Shown here: positions 34,891-44,126 of the stretch, one piece after another | Layout: every line of letters begins with the position of its first letter | Position numbering within the stretch: position 1 is the first letter of the stretch | Assembly: GCF_000199675.1 (NCBI RefSeq) | Contig: NC_014960.1 | Span: 1,054,001-1,118,000 of the forward strand | Reading direction: 5' to 3' | Origin: Anaerolinea thermophila UNI-1 | Lineage (GTDB): Bacteria > Chloroflexota > Anaerolineae > Anaerolineales > Anaerolineaceae | Length of the DNA: 64,000 bases | The notes under the pieces: generated by a model | Told to the model about the DNA's origin: nothing | Database searches by the model: none | The model's input: only the letters and a program-made list of their open reading frames with translations | Position numbers and translations under genes: made by a program

Positions 34891-35930
34891 TTAACCATTT
34901 CATTGACTTACGTTCCGACACAGTCACACATCCCACTCCCGAAATGCGCCAGGCGATGGCACAGGCGGAAGTGGGTGACGATGTCATGGGAGAAGACCCC
35001 ACGGTTAATCGCCTCGAGGAACTTGCCGCCGAAAAGATGGGCAAGGAAGCCGGATTGTTCGTTCCTTCGGGAACGATGGGCAATTTGACAGCCATTCTGA
35101 CCCATTGTGGGCGTGGCGATGAGATGATTGTTGGGCATCTTTCCCATACCTACCTGTTTGAGGCGGGTGGCTCTGCCGCGCTGGGTGGGGTACATCCTTT
35201 TGTTCTGCAAAATCAGCCCGATGGTACCCTGCGATTGGAAGATTTGAGGCACGCTGTGCGCGAAGACGACCCGCATTATCCTACCACCAGGTTAATCATT
35301 CTGGAAAATACCCATAATCGTTGTGGGGGGGTGGTGTTGACTCCGGAGTACATGCGGGCGGTAGGCACTTTTGCCCGCGAAAAAGGTTTGAAACTTCACG
35401 TGGACGGCGCGCGCATTTTTAATGCTGCAGTGGCTTTAGGGGTGCTTGCAGTGGATTTGGTGCGTGATGCCGACTCGGTGACTTTTTGTTTGAGCAAAGG
35501 CTTGTGTGCGCCTGTAGGTTCAGTATTGTGTGGTTCACGGGAGTTTATTGCCAGAGCGCGGCGCATCCGCAAGCAGTTAGGCGGGGGCATGCGACAGGCA
35601 GGTATTCTTGCCGCTGCGGGGATTGTGGCACTGGAAAAAATGGTTGAACGACTGGCAGAAGATCATCGTCGCGCCCGTAGGCTTGCCGAGGGGTTGAGTA
35701 GCGTCAAAGGGTTGGTTGTAGAAAATCCTCAACCGGCTACCAACATGGTGTACGTGCGGCTTGGAGACATGGTCCAGCAGGATGCCCCGCAGGTGGCAGA
35801 AGAACTTGAAAAACTTGGCATCAAATCGCACTGGGTGGATTCAAGGCGTTTCCGTCTGGTCACGCACTATTGGGTCAATGACGAGGACATTTCCCGCACC
35901 ATTCATGCCTTTGCTCAGGTGTTGAGGTGA
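34887..35930 (+). CDS. ltaE: Low-specificity L-threonine aldolase
   Basis: 347 residues, fold type I PLP enzyme: IDLRSDTVTHPTPEMRQAM, GDDVMGEDPTVNRLE, FVPSGTMGNL, LHVDGARIFNAAVALG and the PLP lysine in VTFCLSKGLCAPVGS. It cleaves L-threonine/allo-threonine to glycine and acetaldehyde. The ATG overlaps the preceding stop (ATGA). A terminator follows. Confidence 0.94.
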   Translation: MINHFIDLRSDTVTHPTPEMRQAMAQAEVGDDVMGEDPTVNRLEELAAEKMGKEAGLFVPSGTMGNLTAILTHCGRGDEMIVGHLSHTYLFEAGGSAALGGVHPFVLQNQPDGTLRLEDLRHAVREDDPHYPTTRLIILENTHNRCGGVVLTPEYMRAVGTFAREKGLKLHVDGARIFNAAVALGVLAVDLVRDADSVTFCLSKGLCAPVGSVLCGSREFIARARRIRKQLGGGMRQAGILAAAGIVALEKMVERLAEDHRRARRLAEGLSSVKGLVVENPQPATNMVYVRLGDMVQQDAPQVAEELEKLGIKSHWVDSRRFRLVTHYWVNDEDISRTIHAFAQVLR

Positions 35931-35948
35931 ATTTTTCGTCAAACTGCC

Positions 35949-35985
35949 AACGCCCTCAAGGAAACTCCCCTTGTGGGCGTTTTTC
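35949..35985 (+). terminator. Rho-independent terminator after ltaE
   Basis: AACGCCC-T-CAAGG (35949-35961) pairs with CCTTG-T-GGGCGTT (35969-35982), one mismatch, followed by TTTTTC. It abuts the 3' end of the opposing GGDEF gene. Confidence 0.8.
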
Positions 35986-37562
35986 TATGCTAATTCATCT
36001 TCAATGATTTCAGATGTGGCTAAGGGGGCTTCAATCTGATCACGCCCGCGGCTTTTTGCCCGATACAGGCGTTGATCGGCCAGGTCAATGAGGGCATAAA
36101 TCTCATCCGCCTCTTGTGGAAAACAAGCGATTCCCTGGCTGACAGTGGGTGCAGGAATAGGGTTGCCCTCACGGTCTTTTAAGGTCATGCGTGTCAGAGA
36201 TTTCTGGATACGTCTGGCAACCCCCCATGCCTGGGGAATGGTAGCGTTGGGCAGAATCACGGCAAATTCCTCTCCACCCCAGCGCCCCACCCAATCGGTG
36301 CTTTTCAAATAGCGTTGAATGTGGCGGGTGAGTTCAATCAGTACCTGATCACCTGCCAGGTGACCATAACGGTCGTTATATTCCTTGAAGTGGTCGATAT
36401 CCAGCATGATTAAACTGAGTGGATATGCCCCTCGTAAGGCTTTTTGGGCTTCCTCGCTCAGTTTTTGCAGGAACGCTCCGTGATTCAATGCGGTGGTCAG
36501 GCTGTCCTGCATGGAGCGCGTTTCTACTTCCTGATGATGATAGGCGTTTTCCAGCGAGATGGCTGCCTGTTGGGCAAAGGATTCCAGCAACTCCAGGTCG
36601 CTCTCATTGAAGGCATTGACTTTGTAAGAAGCCACAGCCACCATGCCATACAGTTTTTCGTGGGTTTGTAAGGGGGCGCCCATCCACGACCGGCTATGTT
36701 CCGGTCTGCCAATGCTTCTCAAGGTGATGCCCAATCCTTTGGCTTCTCTGTCAATATCCCTCACCAGCAAAGAGCGCTGATTAACAACCACCCAACCTGA
36801 AAAGGTATTTTCCAGTTCTACATGCTGGTCTTCGAAAAATTCACCATCGTCATAAAGCAGTACCAGGCGCAGAGCGTGGTTTTCCAGAAAGCCGATGTAG
36901 TAGGTATCGGCATTCAGTGCCGATTGAATGGCGCTGCTCATGAGTGAATTAACCTGAGAGGGTTCAATGGAGAATGCTAAACTGCGGGTCATCTGATTGA
37001 TGATTTCCAACCGCTCCACTTGCTTTTCAATCCGCTTTATCATCCAGTGGAAGGTTTCGTTGATGATTATGCCGGACAGCATGAGACTCAATGGTCGATC
37101 CCATGCAACATAAACCGGTGTCCAAATCTGGAAGGGGAACAGCGGGGATAGCAGGAAGACCACCATTGCCAGCACGCCATAAGCCCACCATCGTCCCATG
37201 ATGATGGTGATATTGATAAAGAAAAGCGTGGTGACTGCCAGATGAATCCAGCGGATCGTATAGGGTTCAATCAGGTTGAACCAGACGACAAAGGTGATAC
37301 TCAAGAGGAAAACTACCACACTTGTAACGGGATTGTGGTGCCATTCGGCTTTCAGCAAAAAGTTTTGAACAAGAAAATAACCGAACAAAACCAGTCCGCT
37401 CACCACGTTCATCCAGCGCTGGGTATCGGATGGGGCTTCTGTCAATCCATAAATGCACAGCAAAACCCCAATCCCGGCACTGCTTAAGAGAATAGGCAGT
37501 AACAGCCGTTGATTCTTTTCAATATCTGGAAAGCGGAGCAGGCGGTTTAGAAAATATTTCAT
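35985..37562 (-). CDS. Membrane GAF-GGDEF diguanylate cyclase
   Basis: 525 residues: six hydrophobic segments over residues about 20-180, a linker helix, a GAF domain (about 195-340; LNADTYYIGFLENHALRLVL, SWMGAPLQTHEKLYGMVAVA), and a C-terminal GGDEF domain (about 355-510) with LIMLDIDHFKEYNDRYGHLAGD and the active-site loop RWGGEEFAV. It should make c-di-GMP from two GTP. It overlaps the HD-GYP gene by 4 bp, so synthase and hydrolase are made together. Confidence 0.92.
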   Translation of the reverse strand: MKYFLNRLLRFPDIEKNQRLLLPILLSSAGIGVLLCIYGLTEAPSDTQRWMNVVSGLVLFGYFLVQNFLLKAEWHHNPVTSVVVFLLSITFVVWFNLIEPYTIRWIHLAVTTLFFINITIIMGRWWAYGVLAMVVFLLSPLFPFQIWTPVYVAWDRPLSLMLSGIIINETFHWMIKRIEKQVERLEIINQMTRSLAFSIEPSQVNSLMSSAIQSALNADTYYIGFLENHALRLVLLYDDGEFFEDQHVELENTFSGWVVVNQRSLLVRDIDREAKGLGITLRSIGRPEHSRSWMGAPLQTHEKLYGMVAVASYKVNAFNESDLELLESFAQQAAISLENAYHHQEVETRSMQDSLTTALNHGAFLQKLSEEAQKALRGAYPLSLIMLDIDHFKEYNDRYGHLAGDQVLIELTRHIQRYLKSTDWVGRWGGEEFAVILPNATIPQAWGVARRIQKSLTRMTLKDREGNPIPAPTVSQGIACFPQEADEIYALIDLADQRLYRAKSRGRDQIEAPLATSEIIEDELA

Positions 37563-39748
37563 GTATCTAAAAGGCGCAAAGTATTTTTTTGCAAACAGCG
37601 CATCAGAGCATTGACTACGGCTGGGTCGAATTGCTTTCCCGATTGGGATTGGATGTAATGAAGTGCTTCTTCCAAGTTAATACGTTTCCGATAAGGGCGG
37701 TCTGAAAGCAAGGCATCCAGCACGTCGGCAACTGAGAAGATGCGCGCCAGCAAGGGAATTTCTTCCCCTTTCAACCCTTTAGGATAACCACTGCCATCCC
37801 AACGTTCGTGGTGATATTCAATCACAGGAATGGCATTGCTCAGGAACGGAATCTCGCGGATGATGCGTGCTCCAATCAGGGGATGTTCCCGCATGAGACG
37901 CCATTCATGTTCATTCAAAGTGTCAGGCTTATGCAAGATGGTATCGCTGATACCAATTTTACCTATATCATGTAAAAGTGCGCCCCGTTCAAGAGCTTTT
38001 TGCTCGGCGTGCGGAACGCCCATTTCCTGAGCAATGCTCAAAGCAATCTGACGCACACGCAGGACATGGCGCTCGGTTTCGTGATCACGCGCATCTAGAG
38101 AGTTCATCAAGGCTAACAGGGTTTGGTCATATGAACGTTCCAGTTGATCAAAGGCTTGTGCCAGTTCATGTGCCTGGCGGCGTGTTTCTGCCAGCAAAAT
38201 GGAGCGTTCCAGCGCAATACTGGCTTGATTGATGAGCAACCGCACTTCGTCTACCGGATAGTGGTTGTTCCTGCTGGAATTTTCCATTAACTCCAACCAG
38301 AGGGCGCCGTAACAGCGCCGATGGGTCTGCAGGGGAAATGCCATCAGGGTAACCCATTCGTTTACCCGTTGGGTGCAAATCTGGCGGGATTGCATGGCTT
38401 GCTGGATGATTTCCATGGGGTGCGAGATTTCGGTGTCATCCGATGGGTATTGCAGGCTGATCTCTTGCACACCTTCCAATCCATACAATACCATCCCACA
38501 GGCGCTTGCCTGGAACATGCGGTAGGCGGTCAGGGCTATCACCTGTGCTGCCGCGCTCAGGTCGTCCGATTCGGCAATGCGCATGCTCAATTCATGCAGC
38601 ATCTGCGTCACCATCAATGAAGAACGCAATTCCTCATCCAGGAAACTTCGATCAATCGCTACAGCAGCGTGTGTGCCGATTAAGTCCAGTAGAAATTCAT
38701 CCTGCTCGTTAAAATTTACCCCCTGTCTCTTCCCCAGCGTAAGGATGACTCCCACGGGCTGGTTTTCCCGCAGAATGGGAGAAACCAGCATGGAACGTAA
38801 AGTTGGGTCTCGCAGGTCCAGATGACTGGTACGGGGGTCACGGCGGATATCTCTGACGCGTATGGCTATCCCTGTCTGATAGACATGATTGACAATTTCC
38901 TGGAGGGATTGGCTCAATGCCACGCCTCCAACTGATCCGGAATATGCCCAGCGCCAGGACTCTTCGTAGCGCACGGCAATCACTCCTGCATGCGCATAGG
39001 TGCTCTGGCGGGCAATTTCAGCAATTTTTTCCATCAGTTGGTCCAGATTCAGTGTGGAGGTAAGAAGTGCCGCTGATTGTACCAGGTCTGCCAGAGTATT
39101 CCGGTAGCGTTGATACGACCACGCGCTGGTCAGTCTCATTCCCAGGGCTTCCACAAACGGAATGTCCTGTGGAGAGAAATGTTCCGGTTCGCGAGAGGCT
39201 AAAAATAAAACCCCCTCCAGGTTGCCATTATCCAGCAGAGGGCACACCAGTTGGGAAGGATAAAGTTGTGGAATGAGTTTGAAGGGCGGCTCTTCGATTT
39301 CATGATGTTTCAAAAGGGTTTTGCGGGCGCGGATGGCACGTCCAATCAATCCACGGGTGATGCTGTGTTGAAACCCGGGAGGAATCAGCCCGGCATCCGC
39401 TCCTGCGACAGCAAGCAATTGCAATCGTTGAGATGCGGGGGAAAACCCCAGTACCATACATAATGAGGGATGCAGAGTCTGATGCAAAAAATTCGCCGCT
39501 AACTGTGCCTCAACGGGGATATCCTCCAGCGTTTCCAGTTGCTGGTTAAACTGGTTGAGTCTGAGTAATTGCTCATTTTGCAGGCGTTGCAGAAGCAATT
39601 GTTGTTCCAGACTCTGGATTCTGGCTTTAAGTTGACGAATCTCTTCATGGGCTTCGCGCTCAGGGTATGTGCCTTCCACGCCCGTGCGCACGGTCTCTGA
39701 TAAATTCTCTTCTACGAAAGGAACAGGGCTGGATGTGGAAGGCTTCAT
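37559..39748 (-). CDS. Multi-GAF HD-GYP c-di-GMP phosphodiesterase
   Basis: 729 residues, soluble. A coiled-coil lead (EIRQLKARIQSLEQQLLLQR) is followed by three GAF-type sensory modules (about 70-190, 215-370, 385-530) and a C-terminal HD-GYP domain with LLHDIGKIGISDTILHK, HHERWDGSGYPKG and DVLDALLSDRPYRK. HD-GYP enzymes hydrolyse c-di-GMP. The ATG at 39748 is used; a TTG 15 bases upstream is equally weak in ribosome binding. It is the first gene of a two-gene operon with the diguanylate cyclase. Confidence 0.92.
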   Translation of the reverse strand: MKPSTSSPVPFVEENLSETVRTGVEGTYPEREAHEEIRQLKARIQSLEQQLLLQRLQNEQLLRLNQFNQQLETLEDIPVEAQLAANFLHQTLHPSLCMVLGFSPASQRLQLLAVAGADAGLIPPGFQHSITRGLIGRAIRARKTLLKHHEIEEPPFKLIPQLYPSQLVCPLLDNGNLEGVLFLASREPEHFSPQDIPFVEALGMRLTSAWSYQRYRNTLADLVQSAALLTSTLNLDQLMEKIAEIARQSTYAHAGVIAVRYEESWRWAYSGSVGGVALSQSLQEIVNHVYQTGIAIRVRDIRRDPRTSHLDLRDPTLRSMLVSPILRENQPVGVILTLGKRQGVNFNEQDEFLLDLIGTHAAVAIDRSFLDEELRSSLMVTQMLHELSMRIAESDDLSAAAQVIALTAYRMFQASACGMVLYGLEGVQEISLQYPSDDTEISHPMEIIQQAMQSRQICTQRVNEWVTLMAFPLQTHRRCYGALWLELMENSSRNNHYPVDEVRLLINQASIALERSILLAETRRQAHELAQAFDQLERSYDQTLLALMNSLDARDHETERHVLRVRQIALSIAQEMGVPHAEQKALERGALLHDIGKIGISDTILHKPDTLNEHEWRLMREHPLIGARIIREIPFLSNAIPVIEYHHERWDGSGYPKGLKGEEIPLLARIFSVADVLDALLSDRPYRKRINLEEALHYIQSQSGKQFDPAVVNALMRCLQKNTLRLLDT

Positions 39749-39812
39749 GCAGGTTAGTCTCAAGTCGAAGGGAAATGGAAAAAATACATGGACGTAAAAG
39801 CCACCTGTTAGA

Positions 39813-39841
39813 AGTCTAGCATACCCTTACGGGAAACACAA
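39813..39841 (-). promoter_or_regulatory. Promoter of the HD-GYP/GGDEF operon
   Basis: On the minus strand, -35 TTGTGT (39841-39836), 17-base spacer, and -10 TAGACT (39818-39813), the last preceded by TGC as in an extended -10. It is 65 bases before the HD-GYP start. Confidence 0.5.
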
Positions 39842-39948
39842 TTACAGGAGCATTTCGGCTTCATTTCAGTTTTGTAAGGTACTGACTCTTATAAGCCCAG
39901 AATTGTGATGCCCCTCCCGCTAAGCCAGCCTTCAGCCTCTTTAAACTC

Positions 39949-39957
39949 TGATATAAT
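39949..39957 (+). promoter_or_regulatory. Extended -10 promoter of the purine nucleoside phosphorylase gene
   Basis: TGATATAAT (TATAAT at 39952-39957), 58 bases before the start at 40016; the -35 region is weak. The rest of the 39749-40015 gap shows only the opposing promoter. Confidence 0.6.
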
Positions 39958-40015
39958 CCAGCGGGGATTTCCCAATCACATTAGTTGTTCAGAAACGGTT
40001 TAAGGAGAAGCATTC

Positions 40016-40861
40016 ATGCCGGAATTTTTCTCACTTCAGGAGATTGATGAAGCCGCACAATCTATTCGCCAGCGATTGAAAGCCCAACCCTCTGTAGGTT
40101 TGGTGTTGGGTTCAGGTTTGGGTGGACTGGCGGATCAGGTTCAGAACGCTGTTTATATCGAATATGCTACCATTCCCCACTGGCCCGTATCCACGGTTCC
40201 AGGGCATGCTGGCCGGTTGGTGATTGGTGAACTGGCAGGAAAAATTGTGCTTGTCCAGCAGGGACGTGCCCATTTTTACGAAGGGTATTCGATGGCAGAA
40301 GTTACTCTTCCCGTGCGGGTGATGAGACGCCTGGGCATTGAAACTGTTATCTTAACCAATGCGGCAGGTGCCATTCATCCTGAGTTTGAGCCGGGGGATG
40401 TCATGCTGATTACCGATCATCTTTCCTTGATTGGAATGACCGGTTTCAACCCTCTGCGCGGTCCCAATCTGGAAGAACTTGGTCCCCGCTTCCCGGATAT
40501 GAGTCAGGTGTATGACCGTGAATTGATGCAACTTACCCGGGAAGAAGCCCAAAAAGCCGGGATTGCTTTGCGCGAAGGGGTGTATGTTGGGCTGTCCGGT
40601 CCTTCCTTCGAGACACCGGCAGATTTGCGTTTTCTGCGCCTCATTGGGGCGGATGCTGTGGGCATGTCCACAGTGCCGGAAGCCATTGTAGCAAAGCATT
40701 CCGGAATGCGTGTCTTGGCGTTCTCCGGGATCAGTAACAAAGCCAATCTGGATGGCAATACCATCACCACTCATGAAGAGGTGCTGGAGGCAGGGAAACA
40801 AATTGTCCCCAAACTGGAGACGTTGATCACGCGGGTATTACAACGACTTTCATCCCGGTGA
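40016..40861 (+). CDS. punA: Purine nucleoside phosphorylase (trimeric PNP class)
   Basis: 281 residues. It phosphorolyses (deoxy)inosine and (deoxy)guanosine to base plus (deoxy)ribose 1-phosphate. Motifs: LVLGSGLGGLADQ, PGHAGRLVIGELAGK, QGRAHFYEGYSM, ILTNAAGAIHPEFEPGD, GPSFETPADLRFLR (purine-binding Glu) and FSGISNKAN (Asn that contacts the base). AAGGAG lies before the ATG. Confidence 0.95.
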   Translation: MPEFFSLQEIDEAAQSIRQRLKAQPSVGLVLGSGLGGLADQVQNAVYIEYATIPHWPVSTVPGHAGRLVIGELAGKIVLVQQGRAHFYEGYSMAEVTLPVRVMRRLGIETVILTNAAGAIHPEFEPGDVMLITDHLSLIGMTGFNPLRGPNLEELGPRFPDMSQVYDRELMQLTREEAQKAGIALREGVYVGLSGPSFETPADLRFLRLIGADAVGMSTVPEAIVAKHSGMRVLAFSGISNKANLDGNTITTHEEVLEAGKQIVPKLETLITRVLQRLSSR

Positions 40862-40901
40862 GCCTTTCTGGCGTTTCAGGGGTGGTTGCCGCCACAGAAT
40901 T

Positions 40902-41585
40902 ATGGACGAACTGATCCGTTTTCTTCAGCAATACGAAAGCGGAGTGTATTTCCTCGCCGGAGGGGTGGGACTGATTTACCTGTGGCGGCTTTTAACTGCA
41001 TGGGAAGAGTATCGGAAAGCCGTTTTTGGCATTGAGCGGGAAATTGCTCGCCGTAAAATCCTTTCGGCGCTCACCATCATGGGGTTGATGGTCTTAATGG
41101 TGTTTGCGGAGTTTGTTCTGGTATCTTTTGTTGTTCCTTCTTATCTGGAAAAACCTGTTTTCCAAACCCCTACGCTTAACTTACTGGAGACGCCGCAGGT
41201 ATCTCTCAGCACCCCGCAACTCAGCACACCTACCCCCTCCAATCTGATTATGACTGTTGCACCTTCCCAGGAAGGGTGTATTGAGGGGCAAATTGAGTGG
41301 GTATCCCCACGTCCGGGCGACGAATTAGAAAAAACTGTAGAATTAAAAGGGACGGTGAACGTCCCTAATCTGGGCTTTTTCAAGTATGAGTATGCCAGTG
41401 TAAACTCCGAAGATTGGGTAACCATTGCTGCCGATAACCGTCCGAAGGTCAATGCTTTGATTGGATACTGGGATGTGAGTCAGATTGTTCCCGGAGATTA
41501 TCGTTTGCGTCTGGTGGTTACCGATAACCAGAACAATGTCTTTCCTGCCTGTGTTATTCAGGTTAGGGTTATTAACTCGCCGTAA
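40902..41585 (+). CDS. Membrane-anchored protein with extracytoplasmic Ig-like domain
   Basis: 227 residues. Two membrane helices (about 16-32 and 55-82) enclose a charged cytoplasmic loop (EEYRKAVFGIEREIARRK). A Ser/Thr/Pro-rich linker (about 90-120) follows, then a beta-sandwich of about 95 residues with two cysteines (EGCIEGQIEWVSP ... FPACVIQVRV) that could pair. The Ig-like module probably binds envelope components. No named family is recognised, and ribosome binding is weak. Confidence 0.7.
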   Translation: MDELIRFLQQYESGVYFLAGGVGLIYLWRLLTAWEEYRKAVFGIEREIARRKILSALTIMGLMVLMVFAEFVLVSFVVPSYLEKPVFQTPTLNLLETPQVSLSTPQLSTPTPSNLIMTVAPSQEGCIEGQIEWVSPRPGDELEKTVELKGTVNVPNLGFFKYEYASVNSEDWVTIAADNRPKVNALIGYWDVSQIVPGDYRLRLVVTDNQNNVFPACVIQVRVINSP

Positions 41586-41607
41586 ATAGATTCTATTAAG
41601 GGAAATC

Positions 41608-42150
41608 ATGCCTCAGGTAGCCATTCGTCCTGCAATTTCATCTGATCTCTCTGCGCTCAGCCAGATACTTCTTTCGTATTACACCGTGCGAGTCTGGCAA
41701 ATGGATCGGAGTATGGAGGAAGAGCAAATACAGGTTCGGTTTCGCGAAGTGCGTTTGCCTCGAGAAGTGCTGGTGGAATATCCCCGAACCATCGAAGATA
41801 TTTTCCAGGAAGGCTGGCTGGAAAAAGGCATTTTCCTCACTGCCAGCCTTGCAAATGTGCCGGTAGGGTTTGCTCGTTTGGCTCTGGAAGTCACCTCGGG
41901 TAATTTATGGGTCAAGGATCTGGGGGTTCGCCATGATGTGCGACGACAAGGGGTTGGTACTGCTCTGCTGATTGCCGTTCAGGATTACGCCTTGGAGCGA
42001 AAGTATCGCCGGATTTTGCTGGAAATGCAATCCAAGAATTACCCCGCCATTCAACTGGCAAAAAAACTCGGCTATGAGTTTTCGGGTTACAGCGACGCTT
42101 ACTATGCTAATCAGGATATCGCGCTGTTCTTCGCACAGTCCTTGCATTGA
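41608..42150 (+). CDS. GNAT-family N-acetyltransferase
   Basis: 180 residues with the GNAT core: LWVKDLGVRHDVRRQGVGTALL includes the acetyl-CoA pyrophosphate loop RRQGVG, followed by EMQSKNYPAIQLAKKLGYEFSG in motif B. The acceptor substrate is unknown. AAGGGAAATC precedes the ATG. It lies 22 bp after the Ig-like protein gene and 9 bp before the sensor gene. Confidence 0.88.
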   Translation: MPQVAIRPAISSDLSALSQILLSYYTVRVWQMDRSMEEEQIQVRFREVRLPREVLVEYPRTIEDIFQEGWLEKGIFLTASLANVPVGFARLALEVTSGNLWVKDLGVRHDVRRQGVGTALLIAVQDYALERKYRRILLEMQSKNYPAIQLAKKLGYEFSGYSDAYYANQDIALFFAQSLH

Positions 42151-42159
42151 TAGGGAAAT

Positions 42160-44076
42160 ATGCAAAACGATGGGATGATGGCACTTCAGGGGGTGCTGCG
42201 GGCGCTCAGTGATATCTTCACAGCGGGAATTGCCATAACCGCTTTTGCCCTTTTGTTGTATGCCCTGGCGTTCAACCTGTTCAATCGGGTTGTGCGCTCC
42301 TTTGCCCTGATTTTAGTCTGTGTGGTGGTGGCTTTTACTGCCGAGTCTATGGGCAACATTGCTCCCTCGCCTGTGGAGCAAGAGTTCTGGTTGCGGGTAC
42401 AGTGGGTGGGGGTTGTGTTTCTCCCTGCCGCGTATCTTCATTTTGCCGATGCTGTATTAGCCACTACAGGACAGCCCAGCCGGGGACGGCGGCGCTTTCT
42501 TTCACGGTTGGCTTATCTTATTTCCTTTCTCTTCCTTGTTTCCGTTCCGCTGGGATGGTTGATTGGACCTGTGGTCAGTGTGGAAGGGAAGATCACCCAT
42601 TTTCAGCCCACCCCCCTGACTCATATTTTTCTGATTTATCTGATTACTTTATGTGGTATTGGGATTAGTCTGCTGGTGCGAGCCATGCGGCGTTCCACGC
42701 TTTCTGCCAGCCGGCGGCGCATGTTTTATCTGGTGTTCAGTTCGGTGGCGCTGGTTTTTGGGGTGTTTCCCTTCCTGCCTTACAATCCTGATTTTCCTTT
42801 GCGTCATCCTGTTCTGTTTTGGGGACTGGCGGCTCTGGTCAATGCACTGGTAGGCACCCTGCTTGTGATTATGGCGTATGTGGTGGCTTTCTTCGGCGTA
42901 ATGTTGCCCGACCGTGTGGTTAAGGCACGCTTGTTTAAGTGGTTGATGCGTGGACCGTTTACAGCGTCTGCCACCCTGGGGGTGGTCACGCTCATCCGGC
43001 GTGGAGGAGAAGCCCTGGGCTACAACGCCAGTGTGCTGGTACCCATTGCCATGGTGGCTACGATTTTGATTCTGGAATATCTCATCACCCTCTTATCGCC
43101 TTTGGGAGAACGGGTGCTCTTTGCAGGCAACGATCGGGAGGAACTGGACATTTTACGCCGTCTGGAAGAGCGATTGGTCACCCGCAACGATTTGCGTCAG
43201 TTTCTGGAGATGATCTTAACCGCTCTGATGGATCGTACTCAAGCCGAGGGGGCCTATCTGGTAGGCTTGGAAGAGGGGGCGCAGTTTGTGCTTTCCCAGG
43301 GAAAAACCCGATTCGAGCATTTGGAAAACTCTTTGGATGTCCCTCTCAAACTTTATCCTGAATGGGAAAAAGCACGGGAGGCGCGTTATTTCATCTGGGA
43401 AGGGGATTGGCTTTTCCCCCTTCACAATGGAGAGGAGAGTCCCTTGCTGGGATTTATCGGGGTGAGTGGTGTAGAGGAAAGAGAGGGAAGCATTGAACCG
43501 GATGATACTATCTGGATGCTGGTGGATCGAGCGGCAATGGCATTACGTGACCGTAAATTGCAGGAACGGATTTTCTCTGCCATGGAAGCCCTTGCTCCGC
43601 AAGCCGATTTGATTCAGCGCCTGCGTACTGCCGGGCAGTATGATCGGCGAGAGTTTATTCAGGCAGAAATTCCCGAAGCCCCCGAGGATGTGGCTACCTG
43701 GGTGAGGGAAGCCCTGTCCCATTACTGGGGGGGACCAAAACTGCTCAATAATCCGCTGATGAAGTATCGCGTGGTTCAGGAAGCCTTGCGGGAGCATAAC
43801 GGGAATCAAGCCAATGCCTTACGGGCAGTTCTGCGGCAGGCGATTGATCAGGTAAAACCCGAGGGCGAAAGAAAGTTCACTGGTGAGTGGATATTGTATA
43901 ATATTCTGGAAATGAAGTTCGTTGAGGGGCGCAAGGTGCGCGATATTGCCATGCGTTTAGCCATGTCAGAAGCAGATCTTTATCGGAAACAGCGGGTTGC
44001 CATCGAAGCCGTCGCAAAAGCCATTCTGGAAATGGAAATGGATGCTCGGGAGGGAACCAACCAGAAGCAAGCCTAG
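42160..44076 (+). CDS. Kinase-less membrane sensor with GAF-like domain and sigma-like C-terminal HTH
   Basis: 638 residues. Residues about 20-310 hold eight or nine membrane helices resembling the N-terminal 7TM module of some histidine kinases. A short linker helix and a GAF-like domain (about 325-460) follow. No HisKA or ATPase domain is present. The last ~115 residues form a helical unit ending in EWILYNILEMKFVEGRKVRDIAMRLAMS split by a turn, then EADLYRKQRVAIEAVAKAI, strongly like sigma region 4 or a Fis-type helix-turn-helix. It may be a one-component membrane regulator; that is inference. ATG 42160 follows AGGGAAAT. Confidence 0.75.
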   Translation: MQNDGMMALQGVLRALSDIFTAGIAITAFALLLYALAFNLFNRVVRSFALILVCVVVAFTAESMGNIAPSPVEQEFWLRVQWVGVVFLPAAYLHFADAVLATTGQPSRGRRRFLSRLAYLISFLFLVSVPLGWLIGPVVSVEGKITHFQPTPLTHIFLIYLITLCGIGISLLVRAMRRSTLSASRRRMFYLVFSSVALVFGVFPFLPYNPDFPLRHPVLFWGLAALVNALVGTLLVIMAYVVAFFGVMLPDRVVKARLFKWLMRGPFTASATLGVVTLIRRGGEALGYNASVLVPIAMVATILILEYLITLLSPLGERVLFAGNDREELDILRRLEERLVTRNDLRQFLEMILTALMDRTQAEGAYLVGLEEGAQFVLSQGKTRFEHLENSLDVPLKLYPEWEKAREARYFIWEGDWLFPLHNGEESPLLGFIGVSGVEEREGSIEPDDTIWMLVDRAAMALRDRKLQERIFSAMEALAPQADLIQRLRTAGQYDRREFIQAEIPEAPEDVATWVREALSHYWGGPKLLNNPLMKYRVVQEALREHNGNQANALRAVLRQAIDQVKPEGERKFTGEWILYNILEMKFVEGRKVRDIAMRLAMSEADLYRKQRVAIEAVAKAILEMEMDAREGTNQKQA

Positions 44077-44126
44077 CCATGGTTGGTATTTTTTATCTTA
44101 ATGTCATTGGGGTATGGAGGTACGAA

